DNA of 64,000 nucleotides, from contig JAFCIZ010000002.1 in NCBI GenBank assembly GCA_017871115.1, positions 2,315,501 to 2,379,500 on the forward strand, given 5' to 3'. The stretch's first letter is position 1, and the number at the start of each line of letters is the position of its first letter. Below, one piece after another: positions 13,996 to 25,314 of this stretch. The stretch is from Cunninghamella blakesleeana. Its lineage: Eukaryota > Mucoromycota > Mucoromycetes > Mucorales > Cunninghamellaceae. The notes below the pieces were generated by a model. The model was not told the DNA's origin, searched no databases, and was given only the letters and a program-made list of their open reading frames with translations. The position numbers were made by a program, and so were the translations under genes.

Positions 13996-14596
13996 TAAAA
14001 AAAATAGCTCCTATATATATTCTATCCTATTTAATAGTTCTTTTCATACATATATCTGTTTATATATTACCCATTTGCCTTTTTATTTTATTTTATTTTT
14101 ATGTATTATATATATATATATCATTATCATTATCATTATTGCTATTCTTATCTTTTTTTTTAAAAAAAAAATATATATTTACACCTGATCTTACTTTTAC
14201 ATATTACTAGTATTATTATTAATTTACTTATATTATTTATATTTATATTTATATATTTATATATATACTATATTATATTTATTCAATATAAAAACAAAAA
14301 CATATCTATTAATGACTTCTAAATATATCTAGATATTTTTTTAAGTATATTAGTTTTTTAAAATAAAGGGCGGCATTGATGTGTAGATGATAATAGTAAT
14401 ACTGAAAACAAAGAGATACATAATGTTGGCGATTATATGACGGTATAGATAATTATAAAAAAAATGGATAAGAATATTCAAATCATTTAAAGACGATCAC
14501 GAGAGTAACTATAATATATAAAATAAAAATAAAGTTTTAGACAAGGATCCCTTCACTTCCCGATGTATTTTTTTTAAAAATAAATATTTTTGTGAC
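13996..14596. other. Convergent intergenic region
   Basis: This is the space between the PP4R1-like and NDUFA4 3' ends. It is AT-rich, with (TA)n and T-runs. No gene is supported; the 72-residue open frame at 13992-14210 is low-complexity Ile/Leu/Tyr from AT repeats. Confidence 0.6.
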
Positions 14597-15169
14597 TTAC
14601 GTCTTGTCGAACTATTTCATATTGAAGAAACAATATTAATAAAAAGAATAATGAATTAGTTAAAAAAGTCTTTTCAATATATATAACTAGTTTTTATTTT
14701 TTTTACCTTTTGGTTAACAGTCATTAACTTGACTTGAGTATCTTGGTCAATGTTTTGCCAAGGGAAGGGATTGTTGGTACGATCCCAAACAACTTCGGGT
14801 CCACTAAATAAAAGAAAGAAAACGATGATGTGAGTTATATTAAAATTAATAAAACACTTTAAACTTTTTTAATATTAAAATGATCATCATCATCATCTCC
14901 ACATATTTCATTTTTTTTAAAAAAAAGTGGGATGATTTTTTTTATTTATAACTACTTACCGAGCTAATCTAGTTAAATACCAACCAGCAAGACCACCTAA
15001 AAATGGAATATTTTTTTTTTTCTGTTTAGTAAAAACTTTATTTATTTCCATTGTTTATTTTGATTTGAAAAAACTTACAAGCACCACCAACAGTTACATA
15101 GATGGGAATAATTTCATGTTTATACCAGATAGACCAGAAAGTTTTTTTAGCGGCACCAGCGGCAGACAT
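14597..15169 (-). CDS. NDUFA4/MLRQ-like respiratory chain subunit
   Basis: Four small exons, 15169..15079, 14996..14960, 14803..14707 and 14611..14597, too short to show as long open frames. Together they give 79 residues, close to the 81 of human NDUFA4. The N-terminus (SAAGAAKKTFWSIWYKHEII) leads into one membrane helix (IPIYVTVGGACGGLAGWYL). Then comes the hallmark segment GPEVVWDRTNNPFPWQNID, matching the family's VCWDR-NPEPW region, and VKLMTVNQKFDKT. NDUFA4 was first called a complex I subunit and is now placed with cytochrome c oxidase; it sits in the mitochondrial inner membrane. The last exon encodes only FDKT and stop. The stop overlaps a perfect donor ACG|GTAAGT-like site, so an alternative tail is possible. 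A CCAAT box and palindrome lie in the promoter. Confidence 0.82.
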
Positions 15170-15260
15170 TTTTATATATATTAATGATTTTTTAAGATAA
15201 AGAAGAAAAAAAACAAAAGGGCAAAAAAAAAAATTTTCTCGTTTATATATAAAAAAAATG

Positions 15261-15302
15261 AACCCGGAGTATCAATTATCAAAGAATTGATACTCAGGGG
15301 TT
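15261..15302. promoter_or_regulatory. Near-perfect inverted repeat in NDUFA4 promoter
   Basis: The left arm at 15261-15277 and the right arm at 15285-15302 are complementary apart from one extra/changed base pair near the outer end. They are separated by a 7-base spacer (ATCAAAG). The element starts about 92 bp upstream of the ATG at 15169. It is unusual in being less AT-rich than its surroundings. It may be a dimeric transcription-factor site or a hairpin in a 5' leader. Confidence 0.4.
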
Positions 15303-15304
15303 AT

Positions 15305-15309
15305 CCAAT
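15305..15309. promoter_or_regulatory. CCAAT box next to the NDUFA4 palindrome
   Basis: CCAAT on the + strand, read as TGATTGGATA on the coding strand, about 136 bp upstream of the ATG. The HAP/NF-Y complex binds CCAAT before many fungal respiratory genes, which fits the gene. A 5-bp motif is weak on its own. Confidence 0.3.
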
Positions 15310-16671
15310 CATATGCTTATGATTTCATTAACAGATTCAACTTCAACTTTTTTATATAATTAGTATGATTATAATAAAGGATATGTTCTGTATATATATA
15401 TATATATATAATCATAAATCGTAAGGACTAATAGCTTAAAAAAATGCTTGCTAAAAAAAATTCTAATAATATCTTATTTTCTCGAGGAATCATACTACTA
15501 CTACAACTATTTTATTTTATTTTGACAGAAAAATCTATCTGAAACGAATTTCATATATAATTTAATTATTATTGGTCATTTTGATAATTAAAAAATATAT
15601 GTTTTATTATTGTTGGTGTTTTTTTAAAAAAAAAAAAATTGACAAATCATTATTTATTTTAGAACAATTGAATGATTCAGATTACACATTTAGTACATAA
15701 AATACGGGACTTAAAATAAAATACATACGTATGGAAAACAAATATGATATAATATCACTGGATTGTTTCTTTTTTAGAATTTTATTTTTTAAAAGAAAAC
15801 CAATTATTTTTTTATATAAAATATATAAATATTAACGATTTATTTATATATAACAAAAAAATACAACATGTGAACTAGGCAAAAAGTATTGGAACAAAAC
15901 GGCTTAATAAAAAAAATTAAATAAGTAAAATATGATCACTGCATAAAAAAATGGCGGCTCTAAATTTATAATTTTTTTCATTGTATATAGTCAGATATTT
16001 TTATATGAATTGGTTAAAATCTTGGTAAAAGCTTATATAATAAAATATTGCTATATAAAAAAAATATGATGACCTTCATCACATAAGATTATGTTCAACA
16101 TATATAGTTAAAAAGAAAAAAAGAGAGGGAAAGATATAGCAAAGTATTTCTAAACGTATTATTTTATTTTTTAAAAAAAAATTAGATTCTTACTTCCATA
16201 CAATCTATTTTTTTATTTTATTTTTATAAAATGGCTATTTCTCATCCAAAATAGGCAGGATATTTATTCTTGATCAGATAAAGCCTTTGATGGTGATGAT
16301 CAAATTGGAAGGAGATGGAACATCTTGGAAATATATATAACATTGATAAACTGAATTTTAAAAAATATATTGTCAAACTGTTTAATGTTCGAATATCATT
16401 GGTTTAAATATTATATTGCTTTTTTATTTTATTTTATTTTATTTTATTCAAAATAATAATAATAATAAAATGTAAGAGTAATAATGGCGATGATAATAAT
16501 TATATAAATAGATAAAAGGAAAAAAATAGGTGATTTTATATATTTATGTACAATTCAAGTAGTAATATTAGCTATATAATGATGAATACTATGATCCACT
16601 ATATTATTTTTTATTTTCTTCTAAACACACTTTTTTTTTTATTTCCATTTTTTTTAATATATATTTTTAAT

Positions 16672-17459
16672 TTAATCCTTCTTTTGATGACCATCATCGA
16701 CAGCAGGAGCAGGTTCAGTAGAAGCTCCAGCACCACCCATCAAAGCAGCAAAAGGATTTTCAGCTTGGAAAGGACGTTGTAAAGAGCCTTCAGGTTTATC
16801 ACCCCATAAATAAATCAAAGCAATCTTATTAGCCAATAAGTTTTTAAAAGGTAAAATGGATTGAAGGAATAAAGGTTGAGTAAACTTGAATTGCCAATGC
16901 ATCAAAGAGATCATAGCAACAGAGGTTAAAGTGGATTGAATAAATTGCTTGACTTGAGCTACATCGTAATCTTTTACAGTAGTAACGACTTCTTGGCCTT
17001 GGTTAGCACCAGGTTTGGTTTCAGTATACTTTAATTCAGTAGTATCTATATAAATGAAATAATACATAAATAAAGCGGTCTCTCTTTTATTCTATCCCTT
17101 TTATTATTATTGTTATTGTTGTTATCGTTGTTATTATTATTATTAACCATCTTTTTGCTATTCTCACTTTTGCTATCTTTTTTATATTCCTCCCACTTTT
17201 TTTCACTTTTTGTCTCCATCTCTATTGTTTATTTTATTTTATTTTTTATTATTTAGGTTATTTTACCATTTTTCTTATTTACTAATTGCATTAAACCAAA
17301 AGCCATAAGAACAACAAGTACTTGAGCGCTATAATAAATGATACGAGCATAAGTTAAAGTAAGAGGATCTTCCCAATCAATCTTTTTACCAAGTTGCATA
17401 GAAACAATCATGAATACTACGTTAAACATAGGAGAAGTTAAGAACCCAGGAGAACCCAT
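16672..17459 (-). CDS. PHO88: Pho88/SND3-like ER membrane protein
   Basis: Two exons, 17459..17267 and 17045..16672, give 188 residues, the same length as yeast Pho88. The N-terminus has a membrane segment (NVVFMIVSMQLGKKI), then WEDPLTLTYARIIYYSAQ and a second helix (VLVVLMAFGLMQLV). Exon 2 opens with DTTELKYTE, followed by VVTTVKDYDVAQVKQFIQS, MHWQFKFTQPLFLQSILPFK and LKRP-like LQRPFQ, all in family order. The C-terminus ends in a short acidic/polar tail (DDGHQKKD). Pho88 works in the ER in SRP-independent targeting of membrane proteins (SND pathway) and in phosphate-transporter maturation. Nothing unusual is seen. Confidence 0.92.
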
Positions 17460-18188
17460 TTTTTATATTATAATATATATCTATTAAGTTAAAAAGAAGA
17501 TGAAAAAGTAATAGTTTAAAAAAATAAAAGAGAAAGAAAAAAAAAAGTAAATTTTATTATTTTTTTAAAATTTAAAAAAAAGGAAGGAGATTTAAAAAAG
17601 ATTTAACCAATCATGGTCAACCATATAGTTTATATATTTTTAAATATGGCTTTTGGAGTGAGATACACTTTTTCTTTTTTTTTATTATTACTACTGTTAT
17701 TAAAATCGAAAATATATATATAAATATATTTATATTTATATATATTTGCATATACATATGTATAATAAATTTGAATACAGCAATATAATAACAATAACAA
17801 TAATAATATTATTATTATTAATTTTGCTTGTTTATTTTGATTCTTGAAGGCATATACACTAAGAAAAAAAGCGGTCTTTTAAATAATTTAAAACGACTTT
17901 TTTAACCTTTTTCATTTTTCCCTTTTTTTTTATCTCTTGACCATTATTATTTTTTTTGATACCCTTTATTTTCCCCCTTTTATAAATAAATACTAGTATT
18001 CGATATATATATATAATTTATAGTTTATTCATTTGTACATTTAATATTTATTTTAGCTTATTTTATTGCCTTTAATTAAAGATATATATATATATATATA
18101 AAAATAAAAAGGTAAAGGAAAAAAACGAATATAAAAATAATAAAAAATATACAACTTGAGCAGTACCATTTTCATATTGAAAGAATAC

Positions 18189-18232
<44 letters not shown>

Positions 18233-18479
18233 GGAGTCAACTATAATATATATATACTCACGTTTTATTATTATTATTTATTTATTCACCTCTTCTCTTC
18301 TTTTACTTTTTTTTCTTTATCATTATTTAAATACCTATTTATTCTTTTTTTTTAAAAAATACTCTTTCTCTCTTCACTCTCTTATCTACAACTCTTGTTC
18401 TATTACCTTCCCCCCTCTCTTTTTTTCTTTTTTTTATCCGGTTTAAATCATCATTCGCTAATAGCAATAATAATCTATA
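17460..18479. other. Divergent promoter region, Pho88 / striatin
   Basis: About 1 kb between divergent genes. It contains AAT repeats (around 18190-18232), TA runs and pyrimidine-rich tracts ending close to the striatin ATG. The 96-residue open frame at 18156-18446 is a repeat translation and is not accepted. Confidence 0.55.
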
Positions 18480-18612
18480 ATGCTAGGTGAAGCAACTAAC
18501 ATTGACTATAGTTTACCGGGTGTTTTACATTTTTTACAAGCTGAATGGAGACGCTTTGAACGCGAACGCAATGAATGGACTATTGAACGAGCTGAACTAA
18601 AGGTATTTTTTT

Positions 18613-18707
<95 letters not shown>

Positions 18708-19574
18708 GGAATATATCTACATAATTAATTAATTAATATATATAGGCTCATATTGCTTTACTGGAAGGTGAAAGACGAGGGATTGAAAATTTAAAAGTTG
18801 ATTTAATAAAAAGAGTTAAAATGTTGGAATATGCTCTAAGGCAAGAAAGGTAAAAATAAAGATGATTACATGTTAAAAATGCAGACATAAAATAACTATT
18901 AAATAAGTTATATAAATTTAAATCCGTTGTTATGATATTGTTATTATTACTATTATGGGGTGATTTAGAAAACGATATCTTGATATGAAACCTTCAAATG
19001 TATATGATGATAAAGTGCAAGTTGATCTACCTGATATATGTAAACAACTGTGATATATAAAAAAAGGAAATAATAAATAAACAAAGACATAACTTTAATC
19101 ACGATATATCTATTTTTATATATATGAAATAAAAAAAAAATAGCAACAACACAAAAAACACCAGTTTCACCTTTACCTACTTCGACTGTTGATTCTGTGA
19201 ATAGTATTAAAAATCGTGAAAAAGGAAGACAAGCATTAAAAACGTAAGAAAACAAAATGAACATTATCATTATTAAATAATGGCAATAATAATAATAAAC
19301 AAAATGGATACTATTATTAAATTCTGTAAACTAAAAAGCTAAAATAATACTATTATGTCCCTAATCTTATACATTTATATAGATGTTTACAAGAAATTAA
19401 TTATTTAACTTCATTACCAAGTAAACTTCCATTGGCATATCCTTTAACTAATTCACCAAGGAATCAGCATCACCACCAAGTGAATCGTATACCTTCTTCT
19501 TCTTCATTATCACCCACATCGCCTAATAATATCACGAATCAAAATCAATTCATGAAGTCAGCTAATAACAACAC

Positions 19575-19612
<38 letters not shown>

Positions 19613-21896
19613 TTCAATACCGTAATAATACTAATAATACAAATCGTACAGATTCACCTACTTTATCATCATCTAATACATTGAAACAGCCAGGATTAGA
19701 TAATAATATTAATAATAAGGAAAATGAAAATAATCATTCTATCAACTCTATTGAAAAACAACAACCTCTATCAAATTCAGTCACACCTATTGATTCTTTA
19801 ACAAACAATGTAGATGAAATTGCTATGTTAGATAATGTTATTGATATAGAAACAAAAGATGGTAATTTAATGCTCTCTTCAACTTCTCCAAATATGAAAC
19901 AACAACAAGAAGATACAACTCTTGCATTAAATGAAGATGATAATGATAAACTGGTGAGTTGACATAAAATAGAAATAGAAATACACATACATATATTAGA
20001 CTAAATGCCATATATATTAATATATATCTATATTTATATTATTTTTTTAAAATATATATTATACTAGACAAAAAAAATGCAAGAAACTTATAATTTATCA
20101 GATGAAAAGGTTCAAAAAATGATGAAAAATGCTAATAAATCAATGAAACGTAAGCATAGCCTTTTTGAAAAAAATAAAAATAAAAAAATAAGATTGTTTT
20201 ATTTTATTATTTTTATTTATTTCCACGTAAAACTAATAAATAACTAACTTGTATATATTAATTTGATAGGCAAAAATAATAATACTAGATCTGCATCACC
20301 TGATCCACAAGAACTTGACTTAAATTTTGGTACAAACGACTCTTCTACGAAGGTAAAAAAAAAGAAAAAAAAAGAAAAATAAATAAGGTGTAAATAGAGT
20401 AATTATAAAAACTTATTAAATATACAGTAAAATGAGAATAACAACAAAACTTATCATTACCATTATTTTTCTTCTTTTTTAAAGACACCATCCACTAATG
20501 AACATACAACAAAACTGTGGAAAACAAAAATGGTATTTAAAGGACATTTAGATTCAGTACGTAGTGTTGCTTTTCACCCTGATGAACTATTAGTAGCATC
20601 TGGATCTGATGATGGTACTATTAAAATTATTAAATTACAAGGTGCTTTAGGTGATAAGCAAACCGTTAAAAAGTAATAAATATATATAAAAACGATATAC
20701 TTAGTGTATATATATGGAATGAATCATTTCTAATTTTTTTATTTATATCTTTAAAATTTTTTATTAAATATACATATATTATGAAAAGGCCGCATGAAGA
20801 TTTAGATGCTATGACAACTTATCGTGGTCATCATAATATTATTACCCATCTAGCCATCTCTTCGGAACAAAAAAGAGTTTATTCTTCTAGTTTGGATTCA
20901 ACCATACGAGTATGGCGTTTACCTACCGAACAAAATGGTCCTTTTTCACCTGTAGATCCTTCTTTATACATTACCACATTTATTGGGCATACTGATGCTA
21001 TATGGGATTTCAAATTATCACCCAATTCAAGTTTATTGGCTTCGGCTGCTGCGGATGGGAAAATTAAAGTGTGGGATACTGAAGGAAGTGATCAATTATT
21101 AAAACGGTCTTGGGATTATGATGGTGAATTTGAAGACAATCATGATATCAATGTTCAATCGAATAATAGAAGTAAAAATATAATAAAATAATAAAATAAA
21201 ATAAAATAAAATATAAAATACTGACTATCTTTTCTCGTTTTATTTTATTTTACTTTTCCTTGTCTACCAATCTATATATAGTATCACCTACCTGTGTAGA
21301 TTTTTGTCGTACAGATCCAAGTAAATTGATTGTATCTTATAACAATGCAAAAATACGATTATTCGATATTGAAACTGGGAAATTAATATTAACTTTTACT
21401 GGAAGTGATGAAACATATGGTAATATATATAAATTATATTGGAAAATAAAAAGAAAGATAAATAGATTTGTACACATCTATTTATATTTTTAACTTATAT
21501 ATGCTTATTTTTTTATTAGATAATACTTGTAGAACACAAATCAATAAAATAGTATCCCATCCTACAACACCATTAGTTATATCAGGGCATGAAGATCGAT
21601 ATATTAAATTTTATGATACAAATAGTGGTAAATCGACATTTAGTATGTCAGGACATTTAGATGCAGTAACGTGTTTAGATATGGATCCAAGCGGTATGTC
21701 GTTTGTATCTGGAGGGCATGACTCGTCTATAAGATTATGGGATTTAGCCATGACAAAGACTTGTATACAAGAATTCTCAGCTCATAGAAAAAAGGGCGAT
21801 GAAGGTGTTTTGGATGTTCAATACCATCCTTCTTATCCATGGATGGTAAGCGGTGGTGCTGATGGAATTGTAAAAATATATAATCATGGTCATTAA
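18480..21896 (+). CDS. Striatin-family STRIPAK scaffold (coiled coil plus WD40)
   Basis: Eleven exons: 18480..18602, 18746..18849, 18969..19039, 19144..19243, 19383..19953, 20068..20149, 20270..20352, 20485..20672, 20789..21171, 21282..21419 and 21520..21896. All are in phase, giving 739 residues. Residues 10-75 are the striatin N-terminal coiled coil (LPGVLHFLQAEWRRFERER, then VKMLEYALRQERKRYLDMK). Next is LKTCLQEINYLTSLPSKLP, then a long Asn/Ser-rich linker. From about residue 385 WD40 repeats run to the end (MVFKGHLDSVRSVAFHPDE, TIRVWRLP, KIKVWD, IRLWDLA, and a final HRKKGDEGVLDVQYHP). The family scaffolds PP2A with GCK kinases and Mob/STRIP partners, controlling hyphal fusion and development in fungi. 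Intron 1 carries a long AAT microsatellite. Confidence 0.93.
18614..18707 (+). repeat. (AAT)n microsatellite in striatin intron 1
   Basis: About 31 uninterrupted AAT/ATA units fill most of the first intron, between the donor at 18603 and the acceptor at 18745. It is likely length-polymorphic. Confidence 0.9.
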
Positions 21897-22350
21897 ATAT
21901 ATATATATATATATATATTATAATAAGTATTTTTTTTATTAAGCATTATTTTTATTATTATTATTTATTATTATAATTATTGAACAAAGTACCACTCCTA
22001 TTATTATTTAATTTTTCTTTTTCACTTTTTATTTTATTCGTCACTTTTTATTTTCGTATATTTTATTAAGTTAATAAATATATTATATATATATAATTTT
22101 TTATCATTGATAGTGTAAAGGATGAGTCTTTTGTGTTACCAATTGAACTCTTAAACCAATCATTATAAAAGCATGTGATTCAAATATCACGTGTTTCCTG
22201 TAAGGATTATTTTTTTTTCTCTCCCTTTTCACTCCTTCCCGTCACTATTATTTTTTAAAAAAACTCTTTTTTTCCTTCCTCTTCATTTTTACTTCTTTTT
22301 TTTTTCATTTACTTTATAATTACTACTACACTTATACATATATATATACT
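21897..22350 (+). other. Striatin 3' flank and bHLH promoter
   Basis: 454 bp between two genes in the same direction. A TA run follows the striatin stop. The E-box pair (22172-22193) is followed by pyrimidine-rich tracts leading to the ATG at 22351. No further gene is seen. Confidence 0.55.
22172..22193. promoter_or_regulatory. Two opposed Cbf1-type E-boxes (RTCACRTG)
   Basis: ATCACGTG lies at 22186-22193 on the + strand. ATCACATG lies at 22172-22179 on the - strand, 6 bp away. Both match the centromere/Met-gene CDEI consensus RTCACRTG bound by Cbf1. They sit about 158-180 bp upstream of a gene encoding a Cbf1-like protein, which suggests autoregulation (inference). Confidence 0.55.
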
Positions 22351-22979
22351 ATGCCTGATCTAAGTGATAACATGAATATTTCTTCTGACAGGTAATTTAA
22401 AACTCAGTAATAAAAAAGAAATTGTATAAAAAAGATAATTTTTTTTACTTCCTCTCACGATTTTCTTTTTTTTAAAAAAAATAATAATAAAATAGTATCA
22501 AAAAGGAATCAGCTATAGCCATTAGCGCCAAAAATAATGAAACTTTACAACAACAATCAAAACAAGAACAACAACAGCCCGTAAAAGATAATGTAAAAGT
22601 GGTAGAAGAAAAGGAAGAAGAATCAGAAGAATCAGAAGAAGGACAATCCTCAACACGTCCAACACCTGGCACCTCTGAATGGCATGAACAAAGAAAAGAA
22701 AATCATAAAAAAGTAGAAAGAAAACGAAGAGAAGCTATTAATTCAGCTATGGCTAATCTTGCAAGTGTTATCCCTGGAGAAGAAAAAAATAAGTCAAAGG
22801 TATTAAATAGAGCTGTGGAACATATTCGTTCTTTAAATCAAGAACTAGCTGAATTAAAACATCAACTAGAACAATATCAGTCAAAAGAAAACGAATACGA
22901 ATTAACTATACAAGAATTAAGAAAACAACTTAATAATAATAATAATAATAATAACAAACGACAACGTATTACTCACTAA
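22351..22979 (+). CDS. Cbf1-like bHLH transcription factor
   Basis: Exons 22351..22391 and 22496..22979 give 174 residues. The N-terminus is acidic and Gln/Glu-rich. The bHLH domain runs from about residue 75 to 130. Its basic region (EWHEQRKENHKKVERKRRE) holds His84, Glu88 and Arg92, the H-E-R set that reads CACGTG. The loop is short (VIPGEEKNKSK), followed by helix 2 (VLNRAVEHIRSLNQEL) and a leucine-zipper-like extension (LAELKHQLEQYQSKENEYEL). The tail is poly-Asn then KRQRITH, a small basic patch. Order and the EW-RK-H-EVERRRR core match Cbf1 (sulfur-gene activator and centromere factor). Other E-box bHLH factors such as USF-like proteins are possible. Two Cbf1-type sites lie in its own promoter. 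Confidence 0.8.
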
Positions 22980-23069
22980 AAATAGAAACCAAAAGGTGCC
23001 TTAGATATAAACACCACTTTAACCTATCTATTCCCTTTTTACCTTTCTTTTCACTCTTTCTCTGATCTT

Positions 23070-23109
<40 letters not shown>

Positions 23110-23220
23110 TTTTCCCTTAATGCTTTACATATTTATATATTTATATTGTATATACATATATATTTATAATTAAAAACCATTCCTTTCGCACTTTACCTAC
23201 CTTTCGGTCATATTTACATT

Positions 23221-23264
<44 letters not shown>

Positions 23265-23821
23265 CTCACTCTTTTTCTCATATTTATATATACATATTCA
23301 ACCTCCTACACTCACACTTTTACCTATATATATACATATATTTATGTACAAATATAATAAATATAATATATATTTAATAACACTTGCGCATATCATTTTT
23401 ATTTTTTATTTTTATTATTTTGCAAATATAATTAGGATCATCGCACACTCTGTACATTCGTCATACTATTTTTATAAAAAAATTATAAATAACAACTATA
23501 AAAATTAAATGACAAGCGAATATATAAAAAAATAGCAACAGTAAAACAACTTTCAAATATGGTAATGAATATTATTTATCAAAAAACAGTTCTTTTATTT
23601 ATTAATATAAAAAAATGAGGTGATATATAGATATTTAGAAAAGTAGTAATTAATAGTAATTGATGACTAGTACAGAAAAAAGAAGTAAAAAAAATAGATA
23701 TTTACAATGATATAAGATAATAAATAATAATAATAATAAATGTTATAAAAAGAATAAAAATAGAGAGGATGAAAACATATATATATATATTAGGATATAT
23801 TTTTTTTTTGTTTTTTTTTTT
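22980..23821. other. Convergent intergenic region with TA microsatellites
   Basis: 842 bp between convergent genes. It holds two long TA runs (about 23071-23106 and 23226-23260) separated by a non-TA spacer, and poly-T before the MFS stop. No gene is supported. Confidence 0.6.
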
Positions 23822-25314
23822 TTAAGCAGCTTCAACTTCTTTGGTTTTATAATCCAACTTTGTATCAATTGAAGGATCAGTTTCAACAAGATTTGTATCA
23901 GTAACTTTGTTTGCTACTAAAAAGATTCCAGGAAGGGCAATTGCAACGAGAACCCAACATACTACACATTGCCATATTAAAGGCACACCAGAAGCATCAA
24001 TTCCGTATGATGCAGCAGCACCAGCAGATTGGATTGCCTTATAGAAAGCAGCATATCTAGCCAATAAAGCAGGGTCGTTTGACATAGCACCCATCAACCA
24101 GTATAAATAAGATTGATATAAAGCATCTGAAAAACCATAAAAGAGGAAGAGAGCAAATGGAGCACCAAAGTTAGGATCAGTCCAATGAATAGGGGAAGCA
24201 AAATCATTTGAAAATGTTCTTTGGAAAATAAAACCACATACCCATACAGCCATCATGAAAACATACATGACTACAAGACCAACAAGACCTCTAGTACGAC
24301 GTTTCATACCAGTATAATCCAATAAACACCCAATCAAAATAGAGGCCAAGATTTGGAAACCCCAATACATTAAAGAATTTAAAGGACGAGTAGCAGCATC
24401 AAAATAAACAGCATTTAAATGGAATTGGTAAGCATAAAACCAATTAGATGCCAAGAAAGCAGGAATCAAAGCAACCATTCTCCATTCACCCCATACATGT
24501 ACCATGGCTTTTAATTCATGTTGCCAAGTGGATGCTTTAGAAACTTCTACCATGGTTCCATCTGATCGTCTTACACTAGAAGGAGAAGCTAATAAACATG
24601 TCATGACTACACCAATCAACATCACAATCACAAATGCAGTATAGGTACCAGTAGATACACCAGCAGAACTATTTAAATTCATCAACAAAGCAATCAATGC
24701 ACCTAAAACACCACCTGAATTAAATAAGGCCCAAAAAATACCAACAAATTTACCCTTTTCATTTTCTTTAGGATAAGACATCATGATAGCACCTTGGGCA
24801 GCCCAAAACAATGAAGCACAACAACCCAAAATAGCACCAGATACAATCACATATGGGCCTACTTGTTTTGTATCATAAACCCAAAGGGACGACACATAGA
24901 CGGCATACCCAATAGAACCAATGGCTAATGTTAATTTGACACCTAATTTATTACAAATAGACCCAGCAAAAAGACCAAGGAATGTAAAACAGGCATATAA
25001 GACACCATTAGTTGTACTAATGATGGTAATATTTTCACTTAATCCACCACCTGCTCCTCTATATAAATAAACAGTAATAAAAAAAAATTAGTATTATAAA
25101 AAAAAAAGATTTATAGTAATGATAATCACTTACAAGGCAGAAATAGCGTTAAAGAAACCCTATATTATATAAATAATAATAAATAATTAGTTGGTAACCT
25201 TTCAAAATAATAGAAAAAATGAAAAAAATGACTTACAGGACAACATAAGCAAATAAAACCCAATAATACAATTTGTACTAAAGGTGAAACGTAAAGCGTT
25301 TTTAGACTTGTCAT
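23822..25314 (-). CDS. UNC93-like major facilitator superfamily membrane protein
   Basis: Exons 25314..25237, 25159..25134 (26 nt) and 25058..23822 give 446 residues. Eleven to twelve membrane segments are visible, starting VQIVLLGFICLCCPGFFNAI. The family's first-helix pattern GF-CPG-FNA-S-LG(AG)GG is intact across three exons. An MFS-like loop GLFAGSICNKLG follows, then SGAILGCCASLFWAAQGAIMM, matching the UNC93/DUF895 signature (G-GA-FW-AQGA-M-YP). The C-terminal tail is hydrophilic. These fungal proteins are of uncertain substrate, some being proposed ion-channel regulators or transporters. Location, plasma membrane or vacuole, cannot be told. Confidence 0.85.

Larger units (their letters stand above)
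15170..16671. other. Intergenic: NDUFA4 promoter and Pho88 3' flank
   Basis: 1.5 kb of AT-rich sequence between two genes on the minus strand. Apart from the palindrome and CCAAT box near 15.3 kb, I see only TA runs, T/A homopolymers and an ATTTT run near 16430-16450. No coding exon is supported. Confidence 0.55.

Noticed and set aside
18156..18446. 96-residue frame before striatin
   Set aside because: Mostly translated AAT and T-rich repeats; it ends just before the real striatin start.
10314..22979. PP4R1-like, striatin and neighbours as a functional phosphatase cluster
   Set aside because: The genes are separated by unrelated NDUFA4 and Pho88 genes on the other strand; nearness looks accidental.
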